Assembly (NCBI RefSeq): GCF_014898055.3 | Contig: NW_023603184.1 | Coordinates: 114,752,615-114,816,614, forward strand | DNA: 64,000 bases | Source of the DNA: Talpa occidentalis | Taxonomy: Eukaryota > Chordata > Mammalia > Eulipotyphla > Talpidae | Direction of reading: 5' to 3' | Shown: positions 1 through 13,576 of the stretch, piece after piece | Position numbering within the stretch: position 1 is the stretch's first letter | Layout: the number at the start of each line of letters is the position of its first letter | Made by a program: the position numbers and the translations under genes | Notes under the pieces: model-generated | Database searches by the model: none | What the model saw: only the letters and a program-made list of their open reading frames with translations | What the model was told of the DNA's origin: nothing

Positions 1-3000
1 TTAATTTGACTCCTGCAAATTTCACTGTTCATAGCTCACCTCAATTAGAACAGTTTTATTTAGCACCCAAAGAGCTATAAATACAAATATAAATATAGGA
101 ACTATTGTTTGAAACTAACTGATTATAGAATTGTCATGCACATTATCCTGAGAATACATATGTGTACATGTGGGCATTTATTATCAAAATGAGAATACAA
201 TAATATAAAATCTCAGAGGGAACTCGCTGACCTCTGAGAATTCATCTGTGGATCTAAGGACAAGTAGCATATGTATTTTATTTTTCTAATTTTCTTTCTT
301 GGAATTCGTATTTCATAAGGAAAAAAGAAAACACTGTCACCTTTTCTAATCTAAATATGTCATTGTTTTCTACTCTACAATAGTGTGTGTTTTTATATAA
401 GTAGAGAGTGATATTTTGGGGGAAAAGCTAAGCAATATAAAAGCTATGTTAAATATAACATATACATGTCATTCCTAATGGTATGGATGGTAAACATAAG
501 GGAAAAAACTTTAATTGATTAAAAAATTGATAAAAAATATTTGTTAAAAAAATTAATTGACAATTTTTTCACGTTTTTCACTTGTCTTTAGTGGGAAGTG
601 CACTATTTTTAAGCAGGATTATTTATTAACTAGAGAATGAATAAAGATTCAATGAGAATAATCAAATTATGTATTTAAAATAAAATAAGATTTACCCAAT
701 TGTTTTCTTGTATCTCTTCTTTCCTTTGTTCTACTCCTAAGCTAGTGAACACTCTGTGTCCTGTCTTACAAACTTGCCCAATACTTTTCCATCTCAAAAT
801 CTCACTCCAATTAATTCCATTTCTAAGTTATGCCATCTGTTAATTTCACATTATTTTCTTTCATTTCTCAGACTAATTTTAATGTATCAAGACTTGATCA
901 TTTCATACTTCTAGAAGTCACAGTGTAGTCAACTAACAATCTCGTGGTGAATTAATATCCAACATATTATCAAATAATTTTGGTAATTCAGATAAAGCTG
1001 AAAAACATTAGTATCAGTATCTGGTATACTAGAATTTTCTTATGTTAATATTTAAACACCCCCCCTACATTATAATCCTTTATTCAGTTAGGAAATGGTT
1101 GTCATGGTCAGAGATATTTTATGTAAGCAATACAAACAAAAAGTGTTCCACTAAAGTGTTTATTTTGACTGGCAAATTTTAAAAAATCAAAGTAAAATTT
1201 AAAAAATAAGGACTAAATATTCCTACATAAAATTTTTATTTTTAAATTTTGTTGTTTTTGATTTCTATTTTTTATTGTGTATATAATTTTGTCAATGTGA
1301 CATGAAAGAGAAACTTCTATTTAATAATTTATGGAAGCTCCTCATCAGCCAGCTTACTTGTCTAAAGCATGAAGATCGAGTTTAGTTTTCTAGTGATACC
1401 AGATGGTGTGCTATCCTGCAACATTAGCTCATAATTTGAGGGGAATTGTAATACGTGGCAGACTCAGCAAAGAGATGGATTCCAAGTCATTAGCTGTGTT
1501 CTGAATGATGGCTATATTCTGGCAAGGAAGATCAATACACATGGTCTTGGCAGCTGCCTCAGCCTCAGGCTGCCCCACCCTTTATTTTCACCTACATTTC
1601 CAACTTTGTTTCAGAATGGTCATTGTTGCAAATTTGAGAGGAATAGACAGACAAAAAGCCTCTAATCAGGCTATAAGTTTGTGAGGGTCCACCCAGTCTT
1701 ATTTAAGGCACTGCTTCCAGGGCCAGGCAGATTGATGTTTGAAAATACAGCCTCTCTGTCCTTGAAAGACATGGCAGATAAGAAATGTGATCAAAGTGAA
1801 AGGAAATCCAGAGAAAGCTATTTGATGGTTTGGAGTTGCTCAAGGAGTCTGGACATGTTAGCAGTACTTGGTATCCTGGAAGCTTTGGAGGGGTGATTTT
1901 AAAATAATTGAAAATACTTGTTTAACACAGGGGCTAATAATTTGTGGAAAGTGTTTGTTCAAGGGTCAATGCTTCCTGAAGACATAAGCCATTTAATTGT
2001 AATTTTGAGGAATATACAAATAATACTGGTAGTTTATAATTACTTGTTTAAAATTCATCATAATAGCAAGAGTTATCTATTTCTATCTATGAAGCCACTC
2101 TTAGTCTCATGGTGGACACCTTGAGACATGGCCTTACCTAGAGGACATTTGTAATACTCTCACTAAAATACAGTCAGTTTATTTAACTGTATATATTCAC
2201 AAAGATTACTTCTTCTCTGGCTATAAAGAATAAACTTGTGTGTTACTTTCCAGATATTTGTCTAGTATTTATTATACCCTAGGGAGCATATTGGGTTATT
2301 AAAAATAAGAGAATGATATAAAGATAATTATTGAAATATTTTCTCCTGGATTTTAGATGTTTTTTTTTTTCCCCATGAAAACCTTTAAGAAAGTTGATCT
2401 CCATAAATAATCTAAACATGTCTTCTTTTAATATAAAGTCTAATCCATCCCCCCCACACACACACCCCTTCTATTCGCTCTTTCTCTCTTACGATTTCAA
2501 AAAATATCAAGTGTGAATCGTAAAACTAAGCACAGTGCTCTAAGGATGCAGGTATGACTCAAACAAACAGAACTATATGTATGACACTTAAAACTCAGCA
2601 GAGGACACAGGAATCAATCAATTTAAATAATGTCTGATAAGCGCTCTGAGAATGTGCAAAGGATAGGTATTACTCACCAACAACTGGTCTTTCTAAACTC
2701 CAGGAAAAGCTTCCCAGTGCAGGACCATCTGATAATAAAGAATAGGTAGGAATTAGTTGGATAAAGTCAGCTGAGAGAAAAATGTCAAGAGAATGTATGT
2801 GAAAGTCCACAGGTAACAAAGAAATGTGCAGTTCGAGGGACTTTAAATAGTTCAGGACAGCCAGACTGAAGACTGGAAGCTGAATTACAGAAAGTTGGAT
2901 TACAGGAAGTTGAACCAATGAGTAAAGGGAGAAGAGGAAAGGTGAGGTGATTCTTCCTAAAGGGTAGGTTTTTGTTTTAGGGGTGGAGAAATTCATCAAC

Positions 3001-3214
3001 AAATTATAATCAGTGAGTTGCAAGCTCAGATCTGGATTTCAGAACAATTTCTCAAGATATGTGATAGAGACTAAATGTAAAACAGGAGAAGAGCTGGAAG
3101 CAGGACTGGAAACTAGGAGGATGTACCTAAATCCAGACAAGAATGTAGCTCTAAAGGAGAGACGTGCTGGCACTCAGGCAAAAGGTAAAGAGGTGAAATA
3201 AGGGTCTCAGGTTT
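1..3214. other. AT-rich intergenic DNA, no gene seen
   Basis: All open frames here are short and lack recognisable domains, splice context or codon bias. The sequence is AT-rich with scattered homopolymers and a short CA run near 2456-2467. I see no RNA gene or intact mobile element. Part of 2530-3214 may be old repeat sequence, since it runs directly into the L2-like block that follows, but I cannot place it. Confidence 0.6.
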
Positions 3215-3600
3215 AGTTATTCATTCATTTGTTTCATATTTACTGAGGATCTACTATGTCCAGTATTGGTACTTGATTACTAGGTGATGGTGCAGCAAGA
3301 AAGAAAGAATCAGACAGAAGCTCTGGTCTTCATGGAATTTATAGTCCAGTTGGAAAGACAACAATGGAAAAAAATAAGCAAAATAAAGTGATGATGAGAA
3401 AAATAATAAAGAGAAAACAGAGGGCTGATAAGGATGTGAGATATTAAATCAAATAGTCAAAGCAGTACCTATTGGTACAATATTTGAGCAAAGATCTGAA
3501 GATGATAGGGTGCAAACCATGCAAATGTTGGGAAAGAGTGATCCAGGTAGGGGACAAGCAAGTGCAAAAACACTGGGATGAAGTATGCCCCTGTGTACAT
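3215..3600 (-). repeat. L2-like LINE 3' fragment (antisense)
   Basis: The segment opens with an ATTCATTCATTTGTTTC-type stretch followed by TACTGAGGATCTACTATGTCC. It then has a 'tctggtcttcatggaatttatagtccagt' style core, cut here to its key words CATGGAATTTATAGTCCAG. This order matches the reverse complement of the L2 LINE 3' end that I know from mammals. It is strongly diverged, so ends are approximate. Confidence 0.5.
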
Positions 3601-6600
3601 CATTATCTATTGGATTCAAAACCCATCAGAGAGACAATAAGAGTGTACTTAAAAAAAAATAGGAGAAAGAGAAGAAAAAAAAGAATAAAATAGAATAAAA
3701 GATACCTAAACTACTCTAAAACCAGACACTTAAAGCCTCTCTCAAGTGCATTACAAAATAACCTGCCTCCATTCATAGGATAAAGCATGTAACAACTGGC
3801 TTTATATAGGTGTTTCAACTATAAGTGTTTTGAGGATCCTTGGATTATGGTATGGAAATAAGAAAGGAAAAACCTTTTTGACTTTCCTATTTATCTTCTT
3901 TCTTACCCTATCTCATAAAAAAAGCTACTGGGGTACACAAACTGAATTTGATAATGTTTCTTATCAAAGAAAGGAAAAAAGTATTATGAAATCTTCATTC
4001 TCAGAATCTGTCATTGCCCAGTTTCACATTCATAAGACAACTGTGGGTGGCTGAAGAAGCTAGAAATTATACAAGGTTCAATCTCTCCCAGATTACGTAG
4101 AGGAGCGAGAAGGATAGCAAAATAATTACAAAACAGGCCCCTTTAGGATCTAGGTGTAAGTGGATGAACTTGTTTGTATGAGATTGCAGGAAAATATAAG
4201 TGATGGCATTTGCACTATCATTTCTTCTGGAAAACCTGTATTGACCTCTATGGTCTGGACCATAAGTCTTCATGTTTTGGTGGAAACTATCAAAAAAATT
4301 ATCACTCTGAGTCTCTTAGTTGAAATTTCTTCTGTTAACCCTCCAGACCAAACTGTAGACTTATTAAAGAAATGGATCTGATTTTTTTCATCAATAAGCT
4401 CTAAACTAGCATGATGCTTAGTACATAGCAAGTACTCAATAAATAAATATTTAATTTGTGAGAGAGGGTATGAACCGATTCAGCATTTAAATTTCCCTGC
4501 TAGGGTCAGCTAAGTCCTACCAACTTTTTTTTTCATTTCAACTACTATTATGCAGCTTTGTTTGTCTTCACTATATTCTTACGATCAGTTTTTAATGGAT
4601 GTTTCCTTATACAACTTTATTACATTGATATCAGCCCACCAAAACCATATTCTGAGTTTATTCTCATCCTAATGTTATCACGTAGCTTTGTATCATCTAC
4701 TGATTTGCTAGTTTTTGCTATGCTGTTGGTCATTGTTCTCTAGAAATATTAGACTTATTTCACACCTCTTACTTCAATATCATCCAAATGTGAGGTCTTC
4801 ATTTATTGCCAAAATTTGCTAACATGTATCAAGTATCAAGAAGAAAGTATCAAGTATCAAGAAGAAAGCTGAGCATCTCTAATTAGTCTCAAACATACAT
4901 AACTTTCCAGTTGCAAAACTAGTAATTTTGAGTCATGTCTTATCATTTCTAAGCATAATTCCTCTTCTCTACAAAAATATGGGTTATAATAAAGGCAGAA
5001 CTTTCCTAAGCCATAGTGAAGCATTTGAATAAAAGTGCTAGAAAACTGCATGCATGCAAAACCCTTAAGCCTTCTATATGACAATATGAATGAGATTCAA
5101 TTGCTATGCTTGAAAAATAAATGTGACAGCCAGGAAGAATATAACGGCCTTAACTCAACAAACCTGTCAGGAATAGAGTAACCATCCCACTTCTACATCA
5201 TGGATATCTACAGTTCCTATATTTACTGAGTCAATAATGTTTTTGAAAACCCTACATCTTTTGATGTGATTTTTGTTGATTTTTGGTATAAAGATCATTT
5301 TCTGGGAAAAACATGGCTGGAATGAAAAAGTAAGTTTCTTTATTCCCTTTCATAGGCTTATTTCACTAAATGCTACAGGATAGGAAAAAAAAAAAGGTCA
5401 CTTACCTTTGGTGTAGCTTATAAGATTATTGTCTCATTCCGAAACATCTTATTCAAAATTTAAAAATCAATTAGTCAGGCTAATTCAACTGAAAACAAAG
5501 ATGAAGTATCATAAAATAAAAATAAAGAATGATTCAGATTATTTAAGTATAAAATGTTTTAACATGATCTTTAAATGAAAACAATCTATATGTCAGTTCC
5601 AGAGAGAGCTTAAGTAGCTTACAAAATGAGAAAATGTTTACCTGTCACTTGCTATAGCACATATTGGGCAAAAGAATGATAGTCTATTAAACCCAGAGAA
5701 CAGATGCATCTATATTTGTGGAAGATTTTTTTGGAAACAGTAGCTTTTCTATAAATACAAAACATATTAAAGGAGGTAGATTGAAATTTGAGTAAATAAT
5801 GGAAATTTCTTTTTAAGTTGAGGCAAAAAAGCATGCCTTTTTTTTGAAAATTATTCAATGTTTAAGCTAGAATTTCTAAAACCTTCTTCAAATTATATTT
5901 AAACTTATCACTTCATAAGTGAATTTATGTAAAAGTGGCCAAATGATATGTTTGATATTACATAGATTGTAATATCTTTAAAACTATGGGTGTGTCATTA
6001 CTTTTCTGGTTAAATCCTAACAAATTCAGTGTGGTGTCTTGCACACACTAGGTATTTGAATAGCATAATTAATTAATTTAATGCAACAGACAAATCAATA
6101 CCACTATCTACCTAAGGGATTTACATGAATTATTGGAAAATAATGGAGAGGAAAAAAGTTAGAAAGTGGAAAATGCCCTTGGCAACCCAGATCTATGAAA
6201 GTAACAACTAATGGCACATTTATCAAATGATTAAAATGAAAAAAATAATATTCAATAAAAAAAAATCTGGCTGGCTGTTTCAGTTATTTAACTATTAGTA
6301 ATACACAGTGTGACCCTGTTTGTTTTTCATCTTCTTCAATTGCTTCTTGACATTTAATGAATGTATATCAAAATAAAACATTTGAAAAAAGTATTTTTTT
6401 TAAGATATTGAAAATTAGGCACTCTTTTTGGAAGAATGATACAGAAAGAGAGTGATAAAAAGAAGACCAAGTTGAGAAATGTTGGAAAGTCTAGGGAATA
6501 CTCTTGTAAAGAAAACCTATTATCCTCTTGGAAATATTTGTCTCAGTATGTCATTTCAGAACAGCTCCCTGCCACATAAGTAAGTTTTGTTGGAAACTCT

Positions 6601-7329
6601 GCTCATTTCTGCGCTGTCAGGAAGGGATCATTTTGTACAGTTTACACGTGGACAAGCCCTGAGAGGAGGCAAAGCCTAATTTTTCATTTTCTGGTTTGGC
6701 TTAGCTAATCCTTGCTTAATTCTGACTATTATGAAACTTGTATTTTCCTAGCAGATTCAAAGGAAAATAAAACAGATTAAAAATTGTAATTTAGTATAAG
6801 AATAAGATTCTTCGCATATGCAGACTACTCATCATCCAGACTTTCATCATCCAATGTATCATCTTAATTCAAGGCCACAGATGTAAAGAATCTTCCATTG
6901 ACTTGCAAATCACATAGATTAATGATGCTACATTTTTTCAAAAACACTTTTGTATTTACTGTATGGAATTATCTTAAAAATCATTTTGTCATACATGTAA
7001 TAAAATTGGAATTATTAACTTAATATTCACATTTTGTATAATGATGCAAGTCACTCAACTTGTTTCATCCTATTTACTCATTAAAAATTGCTACAAATTG
7101 TTATTGGTGGTTTATAAAACTGAAGACTACTCTTAATAGATCCACGAAAGGAAACATTCAAAATATGTGTCAAACAAATATGTAATTGGAGGGGAGGGGA
7201 ACCCGAGCTAAAAATAGTTAACACCAAATTTCTCATTGAAGAAGTAAATATTTATTTGGCTAGAAAGTTTATGATCCATTTAAATGTGTTTAGAGCTATT
7301 ATATTCAACATGAAATATAGGGGTTAAAA
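3601..7329. other. Intergenic DNA, no gene seen
   Basis: No open frame here has coding character. Short pieces near 4400-4460 and 6015-6070 resemble MIR or L2 tails (for example TAGTACATAGCAAGTACTCA), but they are too decayed to call. A 21-bp perfect tandem duplication lies at 4827-4868. Confidence 0.55.
4827..4868. repeat. 21-bp tandem duplication
   Basis: Two perfect copies of a 21-bp AAG/TATC-rich unit abut at 4827-4847 and 4848-4868. The unit itself contains a direct repeat of TATCAAG. This looks like a simple replication-slippage duplication. Confidence 0.85.
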
Positions 7330-7490
7330 TAATAAATTCTGAAATCAAACTTCCCTACATTGAATGTTGGTTCTGACATTTACTATACATATGATCTTTG
7401 ACAAATCATTTTACTCATTTGTAAAGAAGGTACATGCTCATAGGGTTGTAGAGAGGATTGAATGAAATATAATACATATGTAACTAATAT
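7330..7490 (+). repeat. MIR-like SINE fragment
   Basis: The order of short matches (GGTTCTGACATTTACTA, then a CATTTGTAAAG stretch, then ATAGGGTTGTAGAGAGGATT and GAATGAAATATAATACATAT) follows the MIR consensus region around its 'cctcatctgtaaaatgg ... cataggg ttgttgtgaggatt' core. It is old and heavily diverged. Confidence 0.5.
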
Positions 7491-7516
7491 ATGTGTGTGT
7501 GTGTGTGTGTGTGTGT
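7491..7516. repeat. (GT)n microsatellite
   Basis: An almost pure GT dinucleotide run follows the MIR-like fragment. Confidence 0.9.
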
Positions 7517-7566
7517 TTGTATTATGGCAGAGCAGGGCTAAGACATAGTAAGAATGAAATGAGTTG

Positions 7567-7867
7567 CTAGTATTATTTTATTTTATTTTTTTAAAGATTT
7601 ATTTTTTGTTTATACAATAGCTGGGGTATAGGTCAGAGACACGGGAGGGTGAGAGGATTCACCAGAGACAGCGGGGAGCAGAACAGGCAGATGAACTGAA
7701 AGCACTGCTGAGGGGAGCAGTGGGCTCAACAGGAGAGGTCTGCCATGCCATGTGGGAATCTCCCTAGCCAGCCGGGAATCAAACCCACACTGCAGAGGCT
7801 ATGGACAGCTTCACAGCGCTGTGCTCAACCCACTGCACCACCGGGGAGGCCCACTAGTATTATTTTA
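7567..7867 (-). mobile_element. tRNA-derived SINE, full length, antisense, with 14-bp TSD
   Basis: This is the lineage SINE in reverse orientation. The T-rich tail (AAAGATTTATTTTTTG) lies at left and the tRNA-like head, reading CCACCGGGGAGGCCC, at right. The body words CAGGTCAGAGA..., GAGAGGATTCACCAGAGACA and GAACAGGCAGAT recur in the other copies. The insertion is bracketed by a 14-bp direct repeat, CTAGTATTATTTTA, at 7567-7580 and 7854-7867, so element boundaries are firm (7581-7853). Confidence 0.92.
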
Positions 7868-7954
7868 AAGGCCTTGTTAATTAGACTATCACCACAATTA
7901 TTTTTTTCATGACAATAACATTTTTCATATAAATAAAATCAAAACATGCAAACC

Positions 7955-8015
7955 AACATCATAATTCACTCATTAAACAGATATTTACTGAGCACCTAAG
8001 TGCCAGGAACTGCAT
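7955..8015 (-). repeat. L2-like fragment
   Basis: ATTCACTCATTAAACAGATATTTACTGAGCACC-type sequence, followed by AAGTGCCAGGAACTG, matches the reverse complement of the L2 3' end. Only about 60 bp are recognisable. Confidence 0.45.
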
Positions 8016-8040
8016 CCAGACATTAGATATTTAATATTTT

Positions 8041-10789
8041 TCAGATTTTGTTTTGAGATGATTGATGCTCTCTGCATAACACTTTATATAAGGCTAAGAA
8101 CTTCAATGGCACAGTCAAAAACAATTTCTGTGAATATTTTAATTGTGGGAGACTCTCTTCCTCTTCCTCACTCAGTCCCATTCCTTGCCTTTATCTGTGC
8201 AAATCAACATTCACAGGCCAAGTTTTTCTCATAAGTTATAAAAAAAAATTATCTCTTGGAAAGTGATCCAAAGTAAACAGTTCAAATAAGATATGCTTTG
8301 GGAAAATGTTAATAAACTTGCCTCTGGCAAATTATTTGGGTTTCCTTGTATTTCTTTCACTTGGCAGGAATTTTATTTGGGGATTAAAGAAAAGGAATCA
8401 AGAAAAATGCCACATGACTTTTCAGATGTATATTTTTATTCTACAGTGGCAATTTTCCTTTTAAAACAGGATTCAAGGTTGAGACTAGGGGCCTTTAAGT
8501 TTAACTGATAAAAGTTAGACCAAAAAATAAGGCAATCAATAGAAAGCTTAGAATCATTGGCATTGGACTAACTGTCTTGCAGACTTCATGTTTTGGAGTA
8601 GAGAAATGGTTCACTACCAATGCAGGCACAGTCTTCTCCCCATGGAGCTTTTAGTCTTGCAGGAAATGAAAGGACAATTGTGGATAATCAAGTAAATTAT
8701 CATAACAAATAACCAACTACCATAAGCTACATTAAAATGTTGGGAATGTGACCATATTTTGGCATACTAATGCTAAATACAATAATTTAAAATCCACTGT
8801 ATAGATTTCTTTACCCCAAATATTTGATGCCCAATCTCTGAAAATTCTTACTTACTGAGAAAAGGAAATGAGAAGTGTCCTCTTTATCTTTTCTAGCCAT
8901 GGAGAAGAAAATTTAACTATACCACTAGTCTTGGGAAGAAGAAAGAAGAAAGCTAACACTAGGATGGAAGCACATAGGTAGCCAGGGTGTTGATTGGCTT
9001 TCATTACAGCTATTGTTTCCTTTAGTTCATTTGTCACACGTTGTCGTTATTAAGAGCAAGGGAATGGATTTTGCTAACAAGTATGGCTGCAATCATTAAC
9101 AATTTGGTGAAATTCCAAAATCCACAACCTCTAGAAATTTTCCTGGATCCCCTACTTGGAGAAACACTGCAAGCAACTTAACAGCACACTAAATCAGAAA
9201 CGTTGGCCTGGAAAACCATTTATGCAATTTCTCTGCTTTTGTTTTGGGTAATCTTCCAAAAGGAGTGTCTAGAGAATCAGATATAATTTTAAGCAGGGTA
9301 TGCTAACGTGGCTTCAACAATGATTTTACTTTTCTTGTAATTTTGCAGTCGACATCATTTTTTCCAGGGATGTGTCATACTGTCCCAACTGACTGTCTGG
9401 CCATATTTTGCTCTGGTGTTTGCTGTAACAAAAATTGGATATAAAATTACCTTCTTCAAATTGATGTTAATTTCAGTGAAAGCTCCCAAAATGCGTCTTC
9501 TGCCCTTTTCCCTCAAAACTATATGATTTCAACAAGACCATTAGTTCTTGGTTATATTTTGAATAGGGCATATTAACTCTTCCATACTTTAAAATAATTT
9601 AAGAACTTTGTTTTAACTACTAATTTCTTCTTAACTAATAACTGGCAAATATATTTCTTTCTTTTTTCCCTTTCCAACCTTAAACATTTGTGGCCTCCAT
9701 CTTTTTGAGGTGGGAGATGAGACTGTCAGGCAATTCTCACTCAATCCTATTCAGCTTGGTCACAGAGTGACTCTGACTACTAACCTTCAACTGTTGGCCT
9801 CACTCTTCTAGCCACACCCTAACTGAAATTTTAGGAATGGTTGTTTCAACTCAATGGAGTTGCAACTCCAACTCTCACTAGGCAGCAATCAAGAATGATA
9901 TAACCTTGACACTGAATCTGGGTCAAACTCATTGCCCACTTTGAGGCTAGCCTTCCTCCTAATAACCAAAATAATGGATTTCAATTCCTACTGACAGGGG
10001 CCTCTCAGAATATTGATGCCAGATTTTAGTAGACCCCTTATCATTCTCATCTAAATAGACTGACTTTTCCACAATTATCTAGGGAATTTAAACCAATAAG
10101 TTAAGCAATATGAAATATTTACTTACATATGAAGTCCTTATATTTGTGCAAGGGAAGGGAAATTTCAGTATTTTGATTAAACATTTTATGTTAGTTTTTC
10201 CTTTTTAAAATTTCAGCAGGGAGAAAATTGAGTCAGAAGTGGAAAACTTGAACAAAAAATTGTGAGAACTCTTCTTGAATCATTTCATTCTCAGGATACT
10301 CACTTATATGCCATTTTTAAGTTTTGCCCTCAAAATAAAACATTAAATTGTGATGTATTTATAGTTGAACTTTTAAAATTCATTTTGTATTAACTTTCAA
10401 CTTTTCTGTCATTATCTCTTATAATTTTTGGCAAATTAGCTGTGTTTCTTTCCATTTTACAAATTATTTTTTTCTTAGTGGTCTCTTAATGGTGATACTT
10501 GTGGTAAAAACAGAGTTAGGCTGCTTTCAATTTGTTTTCTAACTAGTTCTATTGTTTATTTTTTTCTATTTTAGAAATAAATTTATAACATCTGGTAGTT
10601 TTTTAAAAATTCATTATAAGTCCAAAGACTTTCTAAGCTGGAAAGAGTGACCTTCCTTTTTTCTGAGTGATGGAAACACCGAAAGTAATTAAGTTATTGA
10701 AAATTACATGAGTTCTAACAAAGGAAATAGATTAACTTATATGTATTTTTATGGATTAAGTGCTTAATATTTTAAATCACATGCCATTT
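8041..10789. other. Intergenic DNA, no gene seen
   Basis: No coding frame, RNA gene or intact transposon was recognised. Bases about 9680-10060 are less AT-rich than their surroundings and look like part of an older element or a constrained block, but I could not assign them. Confidence 0.5.
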
Positions 10790-11040
10790 GATATTTAGTA
10801 ATTGTGTACTGTGTGTTAGGCCCTATGATAGATGCTACGAGGTAAAAATGAAGAATGAATTGAATCCTGCTCTGGAGTGGCTTCCAGCCTAGCAATGGAC
10901 ATTTAAAAAACAATATGCTAAAAGAAACTATGATCCATAGAAAAAGTAAAAGAAATTAGAGAAGGAAGAGAATTAACAGAGGATAGAGAAATTCCCTAGA
11001 TCAGATAATCTTTGGGTTGAGAGCAACATAAGCAAAGACA
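10790..11040 (-). repeat. L2-like LINE fragment (antisense), old
   Basis: The string TGTACTGTGTGTTAGGCCCTA, shortened here to key words TGTGTTAGGCCCTATGATAG, is followed by a TCCTGCTCTGGAGTGGCTTCC-like core. Together they resemble the reverse-complemented L2 3' end ('actatgtgccaggcactg ... tccctgccctcatggagctt'). Divergence is high. Confidence 0.4.
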
Positions 11041-12240
11041 CGGAACAAAGAAATATAAGTAAGATATTGGAAAAAGAGAGACATTTGATTTGTTAAGCAA
11101 ATAGTGCCTGAATAAGAATAAATTATATATCAGAAATAATCTAAAATCATGGTTAGTCTCTTTTTTGGGATGGGGATGGGAAACGAACAGTGTGGGTGGA
11201 CATGAAAGAATAGAAAGGAATGTTAATCTACTCTGTATCAGCATTTAAAGATTAACACTTTGAAAAAATCAGGAAAGCATATATTTTACGTGAAAAGTTT
11301 CTACTTAGAGTAGTTTATTTTCATTAGTCACATGTTTTGACTTAATCATTTCATGAAATATATCTAACATCTATAAAATAGTGATGGGTAGAGCAGATTT
11401 CTGGTCTTAGCCCTATAAATTTTAAGAAATGCCTTTATTATTAAACACCTAATATTTTCCCTATACTCTTATTTATTTACTCTTCAATAAGTTTAAATCC
11501 CTGAGAGGTATCACACAGCATCACATAGATTCTGAGTCAATGGCCTCAGCAGGAATTGCTTTGGAATTTGTCACTGTTTCCATGGACAAAATTTATATTT
11601 CTCCAGATTACTCTGATTCTGTTTGGTTTACCACCAGGAGTAAGCACTGTTCTTTGCTTTGTACACATAAACGTTCTTGTGCAAGCAAAAATTCATTTAC
11701 ATCTCAGGCATAAGTGTCTTCAATTTTAAAAGCTGTGTGCACCCTCTAGTTCAGAGACCCTTCTTAACAAAAATGGCCTTGGACCACCATCTTCCAGACA
11801 AACCTACCACTTATAAATCCTGTTCTAGCAGACCTCCACTGGCCCCAAGATGGTGGGAAGAAAACCCTTAATAATGTAAATACTCCATTCAAATTTATTC
11901 TTTCTTTTTTCTTTTTCTTTTTCTTTTTTTTTTTGTTTTTACATTTATCAGTACCTATCATGTGCAAGGGAATATGTTTGAGAATATGCTTGATTATAAA
12001 AAAAGAGGATGGGGGTAAGAAATAAGACAGAATTGTAAGCAGGAATAAAAGAAATATACAAATAAATATAGATCAATGCTATTAAAATAGATATTGCCAG
12101 GTAACAGCTTAGACTCCAGAGAGCAACATGTCCATCCTTAGGGAGCAAAAGAAACCCATTTACCAGAACCTCCTTTGACCATGAATCTAATGTCGATATT
12201 ACTCCATAGACCAGCAACATATCTAAATATGGAGCATATT
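11041..12240. other. Intergenic DNA with pyrimidine tract
   Basis: No gene was recognised. A T-rich polypyrimidine run (CTTT/CTTTTT units) occupies about 11898-11940. A conceptual frame that crosses it on the minus strand is only a poly-lysine artefact. Confidence 0.6.
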
Positions 12241-13215
12241 AAATTTTTTATTTTATTAAGGCAATATTGGTTTACAACCAATATTCAGATTCATGATACC
12301 ACACCACAAACACACCAGGGCATCCATAATCTTCCACCATAGTCCATAGATATCCCGCTCCCCTTTACTCTCCATCTTCCCCTTTCCCCTCTGGTAGCTA
12401 CAGTTTTACAGTCAGATGTCTAGAGCTGTTTTTGGTTTGGTGTTGTCAGACTCTATTTTGGTTGTCTATATTCCATATATAAGCGAAACCCCACCCACTA
12501 TTTGTCTTTCTCCTTCTGACTTGTTTCACTTAGCATAAGCCCCTCCAGTTATATTCATGTTGTTGTATGACAAGAATTCATCTTTTATAGCAGAGTAGTA
12601 TTCTATTATATATGTGTACATAGGTGTGTGCATATTACACACACACACATATGTGCACAAAACATTTTCTTAATCCATTTTCTGTTCTTGGACACTTGGG
12701 TGCTTCCATAACTTGGCTATTGTAAATAGTGCTGCAATGAACATAAGAATGTGTATATTCTTTCAAATTAGGAATTTTACATTCTTCAATTACTACCTAG
12801 GAGTGAAATTGCTGGATCATGTGGTAAATCTATTTTTAATATTTTGAGAAAATTCCACAGTCTTCCATAAGATATGAACAGTCTGCATCTCCACCAAGTG
12901 TATGATATGAAGTTTCCTTCTTCACATTCTCATCAACACTTGTTTCTGGTCTTTGATATGGGCCATTCTCACAGCTATGACATATTATCTCATTATGGTT
13001 TTGATTTGCATTTCCCTGATGATAAGTGATGATGAGCGTTTTTTTGTTTTTTTTTTCTTTCATGTGCTTGTTGGCCATCTGTATGGCTTCTTTGGAGGAG
13101 TGCCTATTTAGTTCCCTGCCCATTTTTTGATTGTTGTTTTTGGTTTGTTTTCTTCCTGATGAGTTGTATAGGCTCTTTGTAGATGTTGGATATTGCCAGA
13201 TGTATAATGTACAAA
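12241..13215 (-). mobile_element. LINE-1 3' end, 5'-truncated, antisense
   Basis: On the minus strand this reads as the tail of L1 ORF2 and the 3' UTR. The + strand contains TGGTTTTGATTTGCATTTCC and TGGAGGAGTGCC, then GCCCATTTTTTGATTG, in the order expected for reverse-complemented L1. The A-rich tail is at the left (12241-12260). The 5' end is cut off near 13215. Frameshifts and stops leave no functional ORF. The 12280-12420 segment matches the laurasiatherian-type 3' UTR ('catagtccatagatatc'). Confidence 0.88.
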
Positions 13216-13576
13216 TTAAATATACAATATCTTTAAAAACTGTTTTAATGTATAGACAAAAATCAAATCTTCAAACAAGTAGAATATTTTTTACATGAGC
13301 AATAATGTTTACCTGATGAACGGGTGTTTATATAAAGTCAGAGACAGGGTAAGTTAAACATGGAAAAGCCATATTTAATTCCATTTATTTTTAAGAAAGT
13401 AAGGAAGAAGATTCTATATTTCTCTGTCCTTAAGAATTATTTAGATTAAAAGACCTTAAATGTGGGTTTCCATTGAGTATTTGAGTATAAAATATATTGA
13501 TAGGAACTAAAATCAATCTCCATTTGAAACATGCAAATTCAGTGAGTATGGCTTTGGCCTATCTCATACTTCTATC
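13216..13576. other. Intergenic DNA, nothing recognised
   Basis: AT-rich single-copy-looking sequence lies between the truncated L1 and the 5S retropseudogene. No coding or RNA feature is visible. Confidence 0.55.

Noticed and set aside
12836..13123. 95-codon minus-strand frame as a gene
   Set aside because: It lies inside the truncated antisense L1 and is a degraded piece of that element.
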